A DNA stretch of 64,000 nucleotides from Hymenobacter caeli (GTDB lineage: Bacteria > Bacteroidota > Bacteroidia > Cytophagales > Hymenobacteraceae). How positions within the stretch are numbered: position 1 is the first letter of the stretch; every line of letters starts with the position of its first letter. This document shows positions 32,400-42,300 of this stretch, piece by piece. A program made the translations under genes and the position numbers. The stretch covers positions 1 to 64,000 of the forward strand of contig NZ_JABSNP010000020.1 in assembly GCF_013294115.1 (NCBI RefSeq), read 5' to 3'. Below the pieces are notes generated by a model. That model worked only from the letters and a program-made list of their open reading frames with translations, made no database searches and was not told the DNA's origin.

Positions 32400-33932
32400 A
32401 TGAAAGAGCTGAAAAATTTAGCCCGAATTGTGACATCGCGCAAGCTCGCGTTTCCTCCTTTGTTAGATTTCGAGGTGGGCGACAAGATGAAAGAGAACAG
32501 GCTGGTCACAGCGTTGATAGAGGGGGACGAGCCCACGCGGACGCAGTTAGTGCGAAATTTATATAGCCAGGTTACGCCAGGGAATGAAGCTTCTTTTCGC
32601 AAGCTGCATTCACGGGTTATGAGCAAATTGCTGAATAATCTGTATTTTCTAGATCATACGGACGCTCGCCATATTGTTTCTCGTCGGTATGAGTTGGAAT
32701 GCTTGGACCTGCTTCACAAGGCCAGTATCCTGTATGCAGAAGGAGAATATCCATTGACGACGCGATTATTGTTGCGATGCCTACGCGCCGCCCAAAACGA
32801 CAATTTTACGGCTTATGCAGTGCAATCGGCGCGTCTGCTGCGCAATCTCTATTCGCAACAGCGCCAGCGTAAAAGCTACGGTGCCATATCCAAAACCTTG
32901 GAGAAATTGCAGCAGGTGCGTGGTTGGGAAGAAGAAGCAGAAATTATTTACAGCGATGTTCGTTTAGCTATGGCGGGCACGGTAAAGGCTAGGCGGGCAC
33001 TGCTGCCAAAGACCCCAACCTATTTGGTACGCCTAGAGAATTTGCACCGACTAGCCAAAACATTTACTACGGGTAACTACCTGTATCAAATGCGGTTAGC
33101 TCAACAAGAGCTAACGGGTAACTACGCTGAAGTCATCAAAATCACGGCGGAGGCGGCGCGGCAGCTTAAAGCAGGAAAGCTCAACCCGCGCCGGTTCGAC
33201 GTGCGCTTCAATCATTTCATGAGCGTATATGCGCACTTGCTGAGCCGGCAGGCCGAGAAAGGGCTTAAGCTGGCGGCGACTTACGACAAGGATTTTCACC
33301 CGTCGTCGGGCAACTGGTTTTATTTTCAGGAGCATTACCTGCTGCTGGCCTTGCACGCGGGCAACTACGTGCAAGCCCGGCAGGTGCTGCAAACGGCCAC
33401 GGGCAACGCCAGCTTCAGCAAGCAGCGGGAGGCGGCGCAGCAGCGGTGGGAGCTGTTTCGGGCGTATGTGGACTTTGTGCTGCCGCCGGCCCGGCCCACG
33501 CCGGTGCGGCGGCGCCAAATGGCGCAGTGGGCCCTGACGATTCCCGAATACAGCCGCGACAAGCGGGGCCACAACGTGGCCATTCTGGTGATGCAGGTGC
33601 TGTACTTCCTGCGCCAGCGCGACCTGGACGCCGTGCTGCTGCGGGCCGACCGGCTGCGCAAGTACCAGCAGCGCCACCTGCGCGAGGCGGCCAACCTGCG
33701 CACCCGGCTGTTTCTGCGGCTGCTGCTGGTGGCGGTGGAGCAGGAGTTCGACCCCGAGCGCAGCGCCTGGCACGCCCGGCCGCTCCTCAAGCAGCTGGAG
33801 GAAGCGCCCCCGCCCGGCGAGGCGTTCGCGGAGGTGGAAATCATTCCCTACGACACGCTGTGGCAGCTGGCCCTGCACGAGCTGCGGGCGGGGCCCCCGC
33901 TGGCGGGCGGTGCGGCGGCCGGCCCGCAGTAG
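32400..33932 (+). CDS. Large helical-repeat protein of unknown function
   Basis: 510 residues, cytoplasmic, no signal or membrane segment. Mostly alpha-helical with TPR-like helix pairs: YELECLDLLHKASILYAEGEYPLTTRLLLRCLRAAQ (about 97-132, conserved A-x-Y-x-x-G-x-Y), LAQQELTGNYAEVIKITAEAARQL, and LALHAGNYVQARQVLQTATG (about 316-335). The N-terminal 50 residues (ALIEGDEPTRTQLVRNLYSQ) look like a family-specific region. The first half is AT-richer with different codon use; the second half is as GC-rich as the neighbours, so the gene is compositionally mosaic. No DNA-binding or catalytic domain seen. Similar large helical proteins may exist in Cytophagales, but I cannot name a family. Confidence 0.75.
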   Translation: MKELKNLARIVTSRKLAFPPLLDFEVGDKMKENRLVTALIEGDEPTRTQLVRNLYSQVTPGNEASFRKLHSRVMSKLLNNLYFLDHTDARHIVSRRYELECLDLLHKASILYAEGEYPLTTRLLLRCLRAAQNDNFTAYAVQSARLLRNLYSQQRQRKSYGAISKTLEKLQQVRGWEEEAEIIYSDVRLAMAGTVKARRALLPKTPTYLVRLENLHRLAKTFTTGNYLYQMRLAQQELTGNYAEVIKITAEAARQLKAGKLNPRRFDVRFNHFMSVYAHLLSRQAEKGLKLAATYDKDFHPSSGNWFYFQEHYLLLALHAGNYVQARQVLQTATGNASFSKQREAAQQRWELFRAYVDFVLPPARPTPVRRRQMAQWALTIPEYSRDKRGHNVAILVMQVLYFLRQRDLDAVLLRADRLRKYQQRHLREAANLRTRLFLRLLLVAVEQEFDPERSAWHARPLLKQLEEAPPPGEAFAEVEIIPYDTLWQLALHELRAGPPLAGGAAAGPQ

Positions 33933-33966
33933 CGCGGGCCGGGGCCCGGTTGGGGGGCTCGGCCGG

Positions 33967-34563
33967 CTACGGCACCACCACGACGGCCCGGCTCGCGCAG
34001 TGGCTGTCGCGGCAGGCGGGGTTACCGTAGGCCCGTAAAATGAGGCGCACAGCGAACGTGCCCGGCTTGCGGAAGGCGTGCGTAACGTGCTTGCCCTGGG
34101 CCAGCAGGCCGTCGCGGAAGTCCCACGACACCTCCATCTGGCCGCAGCTGGGCAGCTGAGCCTGGGGGGCGTCGAACACCACGGCTTCGCCCACGTGCAC
34201 TTGCAGGGCCGAAGCCGTGAAATCGACGATGTCCTGGCTGCGCAGCAGCACGGGGAAGGTGCGCTCGGCGCGGCGCACTTCGCCGGTGCTGTCCACGCGC
34301 ACGTCGAGCTGCACGGTGTAGTCCTTCAGCTCGGCGTAGCAGTGCGACACGGTGAGGCCGGTGAGGGTGGTGCCGTCGCCCATCTGCCAGAGGTAGGTGA
34401 GGGCCCCGGCGGCGGGGTCGACGGAGCGGCGGGCGTCGAAATCGACGCACAGCTGCGCGGGCTGGGGAGCGCAGTCGGGGGGCGGGGCCTGGGCGCGGCC
34501 CACGGCGGGACCGCTCAGCGCGGCAAGCAGAAGTAGGCAGAATGGCCGCACGGGCAAAGGCAA
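33967..34563 (-). CDS. Exported protein with PKD-like domains
   Basis: 198 residues, signal peptide 1-25 (LLLLAALSGPAVGRAQ). Two PKD-like modules: YLWQMGDGTTLTGLTVSHCYAELKDYTVQLDV (about 56-87) and VSWDFRDGLLAQGKHVTHAFRKPGTFAVRLIL (about 146-177), each with the W-x-(F/M)-G/R-D-G and H-x-(Y/F) pattern. Cys pairs (PDCAPQPAQLC, ACRDSHC) may form disulfides. No T9SS tail. Encoded 50 bases downstream of the LytTR regulator gene, same strand. Confidence 0.82.
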   Translation of the reverse strand: MPLPVRPFCLLLLAALSGPAVGRAQAPPPDCAPQPAQLCVDFDARRSVDPAAGALTYLWQMGDGTTLTGLTVSHCYAELKDYTVQLDVRVDSTGEVRRAERTFPVLLRSQDIVDFTASALQVHVGEAVVFDAPQAQLPSCGQMEVSWDFRDGLLAQGKHVTHAFRKPGTFAVRLILRAYGNPACRDSHCASRAVVVVP

Positions 34564-34613
34564 AAGAGGGGTGAGCGAAAGGCGGGGAAGCGGGCCCCGG
34601 GGCCCGCCGGTGG

Positions 34614-35327
34614 CTACAGCTTGTTGACGCGCTGCATCACGTCGCGGGCGTAGGTCTGGCCCACCGGAATGTGCTTACCGTCCACCACCACGGCCCCGTC
34701 CTCCACGGCCTGCACGTGCTGGAGGTTGACGATGAACGAGCGGTGGACGCGCACGAAGCGGGCGGCGGGAAACTTGTCGGCCACGGCCCGCATGGTGCTG
34801 TACACGATGTGCTTGCTGTGGGTGGTGATGATGTGCACGTAGTCGCCGAGGGCCTCCACATAGCGCACCTCGTCGAAATCGACGCGCACGAGGCGGCTGT
34901 CCACTTTCACGAACGCGAAATCGGAATGGGTCAAGCTTTTGTCGTGCTTCTGGGCCACGGCCAGGGCGTTTTGGGCCGCTTGCAGGAACCGGGCGTAGCT
35001 CACGGGCTTCACCAGGTAGTCGACGACGGCGTGCTCGAAGGCCTCCACCGCGTAGTCCTTGCTGCTGGTGATGAGCACCGTTAGGGGCGGGTGCTGCAAG
35101 GTGTCGAGCAGCTCGATGCCCGAGAGCAGCGGCATCTCCACGTCCAGAAACAGCAAATCCACGGTCTGGGTGCGCAGGAAGTCGGCGGCCGCGGCGGGGT
35201 CGGTGAAGCTGCCGGCCGCGGTTAGGAACGGCGTGTTGGCGATGCAGTTGAGCACAACTTGCACCGATAGGGGGTCGTCGTCAACGACCAGGCAGGTCAG
35301 CAGGGGTTCGGTAGGGGGGGTAGCCAT
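34614..35327 (-). CDS. LytTR-type response regulator
   Basis: 237 residues. Receiver domain at about 10-125: acidic pocket VVDDDPLS, phospho-acceptor Asp in LLFLDVEMPLLSG (about 58), Lys in VKPVSY. C-terminal LytTR DNA-binding domain at about 140-237 (VKVDSRLVRVDFDEVRYVEALGDYVHI, RFVRVHRSFIVNLQHVQAVEDG). It would be phosphorylated by a kinase; the large hybrid kinase gene lies 58 bases upstream on the same strand, making it the likely partner. Confidence 0.95.
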   Translation of the reverse strand: MATPPTEPLLTCLVVDDDPLSVQVVLNCIANTPFLTAAGSFTDPAAAADFLRTQTVDLLFLDVEMPLLSGIELLDTLQHPPLTVLITSSKDYAVEAFEHAVVDYLVKPVSYARFLQAAQNALAVAQKHDKSLTHSDFAFVKVDSRLVRVDFDEVRYVEALGDYVHIITTHSKHIVYSTMRAVADKFPAARFVRVHRSFIVNLQHVQAVEDGAVVVDGKHIPVGQTYARDVMQRVNKL

Positions 35328-35385
35328 CGGAGCTGGGTAGATATATAGCGGTGTTTACCGGGCGAAAGTAGCGCAATCCGGTGGG

Positions 35386-38300
35386 TCAGGCGCGCTCCTG
35401 GAGCTGGGGGTAGAGGGCGGCCAGCTGGGCCCGTACGCTCTGCACCAGCGGCAGGCAGCAAGGCTGGCCGGGAAACTGGGCCGCGCGCTCCAGCTCGTCG
35501 AGCTGGGTGTGCAGCACGGGCACCCCAAAGTACGCCACCTGACCCTTCAGCTTGTGGGCGGCGCGGGCCAGGGCGGGGCCCTGGGCGGGGTCGGCCCCGG
35601 CGGCGGCGTGCAGGAGCAGCTCCAGCGCGGGGGCCTCTTGCAAAAAAGTTTGCACGATTTGGCGCAGAAACGCCTCGTTGCCCCCGGCCAGCTCCTCCAG
35701 CAGGTGCCAGTCGGGGTGCAGCGGGGCCGGGCCCGCGTCGGGCGGCGGCGGAGCAAATTCGGTAGGGGCTGCGGGAGCCGCCTCTGCCCCCAGGCGGCCG
35801 GTAAAGTGGGCCAGGCGGGCGTAGAGCAGGCCCGGGTCGAAGGGCTTGGCGAGGGTGTCGTTCATGCCGGCGGCCAGGGCCAGCGAGCGGTCTTCGGGCA
35901 GCACCGAGGCCGTGAGGCCGATGATGGGCAGGCGCCCCGCGTCGGGGAAGTACTGGCGCAGCTGGGCGGTGGCCGCGTAGCCGTCCAGCTCGGGCATCTG
36001 CACGTCCATCAGCACGGCGTCGAAGGGCGGGTCGGCGGCCCGCACGGCGGCCACGGCCAGGCGGCCGTTGTCGGCCAGGGTCACCGCCACGTTCCAGGCT
36101 TCCAGGGTTTTGCGGGCCACGAGCTGGTTGAGGGCGTTGTCTTCGGCCACCAGCACGCGCAGGGCGGGCTCGAAGGGCGGCAGCACGCCCACCGCGGCCT
36201 CGGGCTGGGCGGCGGCGGCATCGGCCACGGCGTAGGGCAGGTCGAAGAAAAACTCGGCCCCGTGGCCTTCTTCGCTGCGCACGCCCAGCTGGCCGCCGTG
36301 CAGCCGCACTAGGTTGCGGGCAATGCTCAGGCCCAGGCCCGTGCCGCCAAACTCGCGGGTGGTGCTGGCGTTGGCCTGCGAAAAATCTTCGAAAATGGCC
36401 GTCAGCTGGTCGGCGGGAATGCCAATCCCGGTGTCGCGCACCGCAAAGTGCAGGAGCGCATGCGTGGCTGGGTGAACGAGGTCGGGGGCCGCCGTGACCG
36501 TCAGCGTAACGCCGCCGCGCTTGGTGAACTTGATGGCGTTGCCCACCAGGTTCACCAGAATCTGGTGCAGGCGCACGGAGTCGCCGAGCACGGCAGCGGG
36601 CACGTCGGGGGCAATATCGAGGGTGAAAAACAGGTTTTTGCTCGCCACCGCGAACCGGAACAGGGCCGGTAGCCGGCGCAGGGCCTCGGGCAGGCGGAAG
36701 GGCACCTGCTCCAGCGTCAGCTTGCCGGCCTCCATCTTCGAGCTGTCGAGGATGTCGTTGAGGATGACCAGCAGGTTTTGCGACGACGACTCGATGGCCG
36801 TGAGGTACTCGCCCTGCTCGGCGGTGGGGCGGGTGGCGTGCAGCAGGTGGGTGAGGCCGAGCACCGCGTTCATCGGGGTGCGGATTTCGTGGCTCATGTT
36901 GGCCAGGAACTGCGCCTTGGCCCGGCGCGAGGCCTCGGCCGCGTCGCGCGCTACCACCAAGTCGGCGTTGATGGCTTCGATGTGCGCGTTTTGCCGCCGC
37001 AGCTCGCCGGTGCGCTCCCGCACGGTGCGCTCCAGCACCAGCTTCTGCTGCCGCAACAGCCGCTCACGGCCCCGCACCGCGGCGGCCCCGGCCCCGGCGC
37101 TGCCCAGCACCAGCAGCCCGGCAAACCACCAGGTGCGCCAAAACGGCGTGCCGATGCCGAACCCCGCCGCGGCCCCCGGCCCCCAGGGCCCGGCGGGCCC
37201 CCGCCGGGCCCGGGCCTCCAGCACGTAGCGCCCCGCGTCGAGGCCGGGGAACTGCGCCTCGGCGGCCGGGCCGGGGTGGCTCCACTCGTCGGCGAGGCCG
37301 CGCAGGCGGTACTGGTACTCCAGGGCCCCGCCGCCGGCCGCCAGGCTCACGCCCTGGAAAGCGAAGCGCAGCCGGTGGCGGCCGGCCGGCAGCTGGCCCA
37401 GCGCCCCGGGCGGGCGGGCGGCCCCGTCCACCTCGGCGGCGGCCAGCACCAGGCCCGGCGGCGCGGTCGCCGGACCGCCCACGGCGGCCAAATCGAGGCG
37501 CAGCAAGCCGGCGCGGGTGCTGGCCCAGGCCACGGCGGGCGGGCCCCCCGCCGGGCCGGCCAGGGCCAGGGGCCCCAGCAGGTCGCGGGCCAGCGGGTCG
37601 TCGGGGGCCGCCAGGGGGGCGAAGGCGTGGGAGCGGGTGTCGAACAGGCTGAGGCCCTGGCGGTGCACCAGCAGCAGGCGCGGCGCGGCCCCGGGGATGG
37701 CCGGGGGCAGGGCCCGCAGGTTGTAGACATAGCCGGTGGCCGTGCTGGGCCCCAAGTGGTAGCGCTGCCACTGGCCGGTAGCCAGGCGGCCGTACAGGCC
37801 CTGGCCGTTGGTGCCGGCCCACACGCGGCCGTCGGCATCCTCGGCCAACGCGTTGACGTCCAGGCTGGTGTCGGGGAGGCGCACGTAGGCGAAGCGGCCG
37901 GTACCGGGTTCGTAGGCCGCCAGGCCGGTGCCGTGGGTGCCCACCCACACCCGCCCGGCGCGGTCGGCCAGCAGGGCGTAAATGCTGTTGTGCAGCAAGC
38001 CGTTGGCTGTGGTGAAGTGGCGTGTGGGTTGGGTGTGGTCGGTGGGCAGCAGGTACAGGCCGTCGGCGGCGGTGCCCACCCATAGGCCGGTGGCGGGCGC
38101 GTAGGCCAGGGCCGTTACGGGACCCGGCGCATCGGCGGAGAGCAGGAACGTAGCCGGCCCGCCGGGCGCGGCCTGCGCCCACACCCGGCCATCGGCACTG
38201 CCCAGCCACAGCCCGCCGCCAAGGGTTTTCGGTCGCGCCAGCAAAGCCGCGACAGCCCCGGCGATGGGCGGGGCTGGCGTGTGGACCAACTTGGGCCCAG

Positions 38301-39012
38301 GGCTTTCAGTCGTCAGCTTGAAAAATTCTGATCCCACGAACGTGCCCCAAATAGCCAAGCCGTCGGAGTCCGGTAGCGTTACCAAAGCCGGCTGCTTGCC
38401 GCTGGGGCCGGTGGGCGTGGGGCACAACCGCAGGTGCCGGTCGGCGTGCCGCCAGAGGCCCCGGCCGGCGGTGCCGAGCCAGGCGTTGCCGTCGCGGTCT
38501 TCGAGCAGGCAGGTGGGCACGGCACCGGCGGGCAGGTGCAGGGCGTAGCGGCGGCAGTAGCGGCCCAGGCGGGCGGTGTCGACCGGGGCGGGGCCGGGCG
38601 GCAGGGCCCGCAGCGCGGCGGGGGCCCGGGCCCCCGCGGCCCGGGCAAAGCGGCCGCCGGGGGCCGTCTGGGCCGAGTAGCCGCCGGCGTAGTGGCGGGC
38701 CCAGAGGCGGCCGGTGGCGTCCAGGGCCAGGGCCACCACAAAGTCGTCGGCCAGGCCGTCGCGGCGGGTCAGGGTTGCGAAGCGGGTGCCGTCGTAGCGC
38801 ACCAGGCCTTCGGCCGTGCCCAGCCACAGGAATCCCTGGCCGTCCTGGGCCAGGGCGTAGATGAACGGCTGGGCCAGGCCCTCGGCGGGCCCGTAGCTGC
38901 GCAGAAAAACTGATTGGCCGCGAGCCGCGGGCACCCCAAGCAGCAGGGCCAGGACGCAGAGCCACCGGTGGGTCCCAGCGTTAAGCAATAAAGAGCGTAG
39001 CAAATAATTCAC
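35386..39012 (-). CDS. Hybrid two-component kinase with propeller sensor, receiver and Hpt domains
   Basis: About 1208 residues from a GTG at 39010-39012. The ATG at 39096 lies inside the upstream terminator and is rejected; no other ATG precedes the signal-like LLLNAGTHRWLCVLALLLGV. Order: periplasmic two-component propeller repeats (SYGPAEGLAQPFIYALAQDGQGFLWLGT, AGRVWVGTHGTGLAAY, DGRVWAGTNGQGLY), a Y_Y_Y-type domain, one membrane helix (about 627), HisKA with His at about 708 (NMSHEIRTPMNAVLG), HATPase (TGLGLSIARNLV), receiver with Asp near 1000 (VLMDVQMPELDG), and Hpt near 1150 (AAHKLKGQVAYFG). A complete phosphorelay in one protein, likely feeding the LytTR regulator. Confidence 0.9.
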   Translation of the reverse strand: MNYLLRSLLLNAGTHRWLCVLALLLGVPAARGQSVFLRSYGPAEGLAQPFIYALAQDGQGFLWLGTAEGLVRYDGTRFATLTRRDGLADDFVVALALDATGRLWARHYAGGYSAQTAPGGRFARAAGARAPAALRALPPGPAPVDTARLGRYCRRYALHLPAGAVPTCLLEDRDGNAWLGTAGRGLWRHADRHLRLCPTPTGPSGKQPALVTLPDSDGLAIWGTFVGSEFFKLTTESPGPKLVHTPAPPIAGAVAALLARPKTLGGGLWLGSADGRVWAQAAPGGPATFLLSADAPGPVTALAYAPATGLWVGTAADGLYLLPTDHTQPTRHFTTANGLLHNSIYALLADRAGRVWVGTHGTGLAAYEPGTGRFAYVRLPDTSLDVNALAEDADGRVWAGTNGQGLYGRLATGQWQRYHLGPSTATGYVYNLRALPPAIPGAAPRLLLVHRQGLSLFDTRSHAFAPLAAPDDPLARDLLGPLALAGPAGGPPAVAWASTRAGLLRLDLAAVGGPATAPPGLVLAAAEVDGAARPPGALGQLPAGRHRLRFAFQGVSLAAGGGALEYQYRLRGLADEWSHPGPAAEAQFPGLDAGRYVLEARARRGPAGPWGPGAAAGFGIGTPFWRTWWFAGLLVLGSAGAGAAAVRGRERLLRQQKLVLERTVRERTGELRRQNAHIEAINADLVVARDAAEASRRAKAQFLANMSHEIRTPMNAVLGLTHLLHATRPTAEQGEYLTAIESSSQNLLVILNDILDSSKMEAGKLTLEQVPFRLPEALRRLPALFRFAVASKNLFFTLDIAPDVPAAVLGDSVRLHQILVNLVGNAIKFTKRGGVTLTVTAAPDLVHPATHALLHFAVRDTGIGIPADQLTAIFEDFSQANASTTREFGGTGLGLSIARNLVRLHGGQLGVRSEEGHGAEFFFDLPYAVADAAAAQPEAAVGVLPPFEPALRVLVAEDNALNQLVARKTLEAWNVAVTLADNGRLAVAAVRAADPPFDAVLMDVQMPELDGYAATAQLRQYFPDAGRLPIIGLTASVLPEDRSLALAAGMNDTLAKPFDPGLLYARLAHFTGRLGAEAAPAAPTEFAPPPPDAGPAPLHPDWHLLEELAGGNEAFLRQIVQTFLQEAPALELLLHAAAGADPAQGPALARAAHKLKGQVAYFGVPVLHTQLDELERAAQFPGQPCCLPLVQSVRAQLAALYPQLQERA

Positions 39013-39077
39013 CGAATTAAGTATAGCACGTGCGAGCAACGCTGCCGAAGATAACCACGCGACGGCCCCAAAAAAGA

Positions 39078-39104
39078 GGGGCCCGGCGCAGCGCACCGGG
39101 CCCC
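39078..39104 (-). terminator. Terminator of the subtilase-like gene
   Basis: GGGGCCCGG pairs with CCGGGCCCC around a nine-base loop; on the minus strand CTCTTTTTT follows. Confidence 0.8.
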
Positions 39105-39231
39105 GTTGGGCACCTTACCAGCGCCGGGCCGAAATGTCGGGCCCGGGCAAGGGTGAAACGTTCTTTTTTCGTTGGCTCCTGGCTTATCGCCGCTAAAGGT
39201 ACCCAGCCAAGCAGCGGACGACCGGCCTAGT

Positions 39232-39311
39232 TAGGCGTTGGCTAGAAATGAAAAAGGGAAGGGCTAAAAGGCATAAAGCCACTTTAACCCTTCCCTTTTG
39301 AGCAACGCCTA
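39232..39311. repeat. Long imperfect inverted repeat after the subtilase-like gene
   Basis: The outer arms TAGGCGTTG/CAACGCCTA and inner arms AAAAGGGAAGGGCTAAA/TTTAACCCTTCCCTTTT pair around a 13-base loop, with a short unpaired bulge between them. Ends 30 bases before the stop codon at 39341. Confidence 0.8.
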
Positions 39312-39340
39312 GCCGGCAGGGGCCAGGCCCTGAAACCGCG

Positions 39341-42300
39341 CTATTGGATCAGGATGCGGCGGGCGGCGGGCACTCCGTTCAGCGGACTGTACACCACGTT
39401 GTATAGGCCCGGGGCCACGGGGGTGGTCAGGAGCTGCTCGGTGCTGGCGGCGGCGGCCGTGAGCTCGGCTTGCCACACGGTGCGGCCCAGCTCGTCGACG
39501 AGGCGGAGCCGGCCCCCGCCGCTCTGGGCGGGCAGGCGCACGTGCAGGGCCGTGCCGGCGGCCGTGGGGTTGGGCCAGGCTTCGAGCCCGGCGGCCGCGG
39601 CCGCGCTGGTGAGCGACAGCAGCTGGTTGCCCACGTTCACGTTGTCCACGTAGAGGTAGTTGCCGTAGCCGTTGTAGCCCGCGAAACGCAGCAGCACGTT
39701 TTTGCCCGCGTAGGGCGTCAGGTCCACCAGCTCCTGCCGCCACTGGCTGGCGGCGGAGGGCACAAAATAGGTGTTTTGGGCGGCCGCGGTGCCCAGGCTG
39801 CCGGTAGCGCCTTTGGCGTAGGGGCGGCCCAGCACGGCCAGCGTGCAGGCGTCCACCACCTGCACCACCAGCGAGTCGGGGCCGGCGGCGGCGGGGATGA
39901 TGGGCGCGTAGGCCAGGTCGAAGCGCAGGGTGGGCTGGGCCGTGCTCAGGTTGAGGGGCGGGGTTTGCAGCACGTCGCGCTCGCCCACGTGGGCGTCGGG
40001 GGCAAACGGGGCCCGGGCGGCGCGGGTGCCGGCCCCCGAGCGGCCGATGAGGCCGTCGGCCAGCGTCCAGGCAAACTGGCCGTCGGGGTTTATCACCGCC
40101 CAGCCCGCCGGCAGGCTGGTCGAGGCGTCGAACGTCTCGGCAAAGGGCAGGCCGCTGCCGGCCGTCACCTCGATGCTGACCGTGGACGTGGTGCTGCCGT
40201 AGGCGTTGGCCACGGTGAGGGTGGCGGTGTAAATGCCGGCCGCGGCGTAGGTGACGGTGGCCGCGGCGGTGTTGGCCGTAGCCGGCGAGCCCCCGGGAAA
40301 CGACCAGGCGTAGGTGCCGGGGCAGAAAGCGGTTTGGCTGGTGAAGGCGACCTGGCCCCCGGGGCAAATGCGCGCGCGGCTGGCCACGGCCGTGGCCTGC
40401 GGGGCCCGGCCGTACACCACCACGTAGCCGGTGTCCACGCGGGTGGCCGTGCCGTTGGCGTTGCTCACTTGCAGCGTCACGGCGAAGCGCCCGGGGGCGT
40501 TGTAGCTCACCGTGGGGTTGGGGTTGGTGGCGGTGGCCGGCGTGCCGCCGGCAAACGTCCAGGCCCAGGCAGTGGGCCGGAACAGCGACGAGTCGCGGAA
40601 GGCCACTACCAGGCCGGGGCAGCCCACCAGCGGCTGGGTGCTGGTGTAGAGCGGTACCGGCGCGGGCGTGGCCGAGGTAAAGGCAATGTCGTCGAAGGCC
40701 ATGCCGCCCCGGCTGCTGGCCAAGGTCGCGTCGGACGGGCGGGAGCCGTACTGCTGAAATTTCACCCGCACGTCGGTGCCCAGCGTCAGGTTATTGGCCG
40801 TGGCAAACTGGGTCAGGTTCACCGACTGCGTCTTAAAGGTCGTGGTCGAGCCGGTACCCGTCAGGCTCACCAGCCGGTACCAGGTGGTGCCGCCGTCCAC
40901 GCTCAGGGCCACGCCGTCGCCGTTGCTGGAGCCCGTGAACTGGGTGGGCAGCACGTTGTCGGTTTCGGCCGTGAACTTGCGCTGGCGGAAGGTGAGGAGC
41001 AGGTCCTGGCCGGGCGTGTTTTTGGCGTACCACACCGCCTCGTTCAGGCCCTGGTAAGCGGTGGTGGCGGAAAAGGCGTTGTCCATCAGCAGGTACGACG
41101 TGCCCGAGGCCGCGCCCGTGCCGGTGGCCACCTGCACCCGGCCGGCCTTGGTGCTGTTCACGGTCCAGCTCACGGGCAGGGCCCGCTTCTCCAGGTCCTC
41201 CACCGCCGGCGGCGTCACGGCCACCGGGAAGCCGTACACGGCCGTGAAGGCGTCGATCAGCCCGGCCCCGGTGAGGGTACTGAAACCCGTCTGGCCGCCC
41301 ACCGGCCGGGCCGTGGCCGCGAGGCGGGCCGCCACCTGGGCCGGCGTCAGGGTCGGCTCCGATTGCAGCAGCAGGGCCGCCACGGCCGCCGCGTCGGGGG
41401 CCGCCGCCGAAGTGCCGAAGAAGTTGGGCAGATTATCGCCTTCGGCGTCCTGGCCGAAAAACGTAGTGTTGCCGCCGTCCACCGATGTAAAATCGGGCTT
41501 GGGGCGCGTCACGGGCGCGGCCAGGGCCGTGCCGTTGGGGTTGAACAGAATGGTGGGGCTGCCCTTGGAGGAATAAGAATCGACCGTGCCCGGGTCGAAG
41601 TACGCCACCGCCGCCACGGCGTTGGCCGCCGCCGCCGCCGCGTGCCCCACCACGGTGCCGCTGTGCGTGAGCCACTCGGTGGGCTGCCCGTCGCTCAGGG
41701 CAATGTACTTGATGCGGGCGGGGTTGGCGGTGTTGGCGCGGCGCACAATCACCAAATCGAACAGGGTGGTGTGCGTCTGGGTCGTGTCGTTGGTGAAGCC
41801 CGTGATTTCGACGGGGGCCTGGTTGCCACGGGCCCCGGTGTTGTTGCTGTTCGACACGTCCACCGTGTCGCCACGCGAGGAGATGATGTAGGCGTCGAGG
41901 TCAGTTCTTACGCCGGCGGTGGTATAAAACGGGTCGCTCCACTGCAAGGCCACCGTCATGTCGGTGCCCGCGGGCACCGAAAACCGCTGGGCCACGTCGG
42001 TGCCGCCGGCGTTGTTAAAGTTGAGGCGGGCCAGGTTTTTGGCCCCCACCACAAAGGCCGGGGCGTTGTTCTCGTAGCTCTGGTCGGCGTTGTTGCCGGC
42101 CGACGAGAAGTAAGTCACCCCGCGCTGGCTCGTCACTTGCGTTATGGCCTGGGCCACCACGCCGTCCTGGAAGTAGGGCTCGGCGAAGTAGGCAATGTCG
42201 TCGACGATGATTTTGCAGTTGCCCTTGGCCGGGTCGGCCAGGTCGATGATGTGCTGGGCAAAGTCGGCCTCCGTGTTGTAGGCCGTGCTGAACACCAGCG

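Larger units (their letters stand above)
39013..39340. other. 328-base gap with a terminator and a long hairpin
   Basis: It contains the kinase upstream region, the GC-rich terminator at 39078-39104 and the long inverted repeat at 39232-39311. No gene supported. Confidence 0.75.

Noticed and set aside
39013..39096. ATG at 39096 as the start of the hybrid kinase
   Set aside because: It would put the first codons inside the GC-rich terminator of the neighbouring gene and add 28 residues with no signal-like pattern; the GTG at 39012 is better placed.
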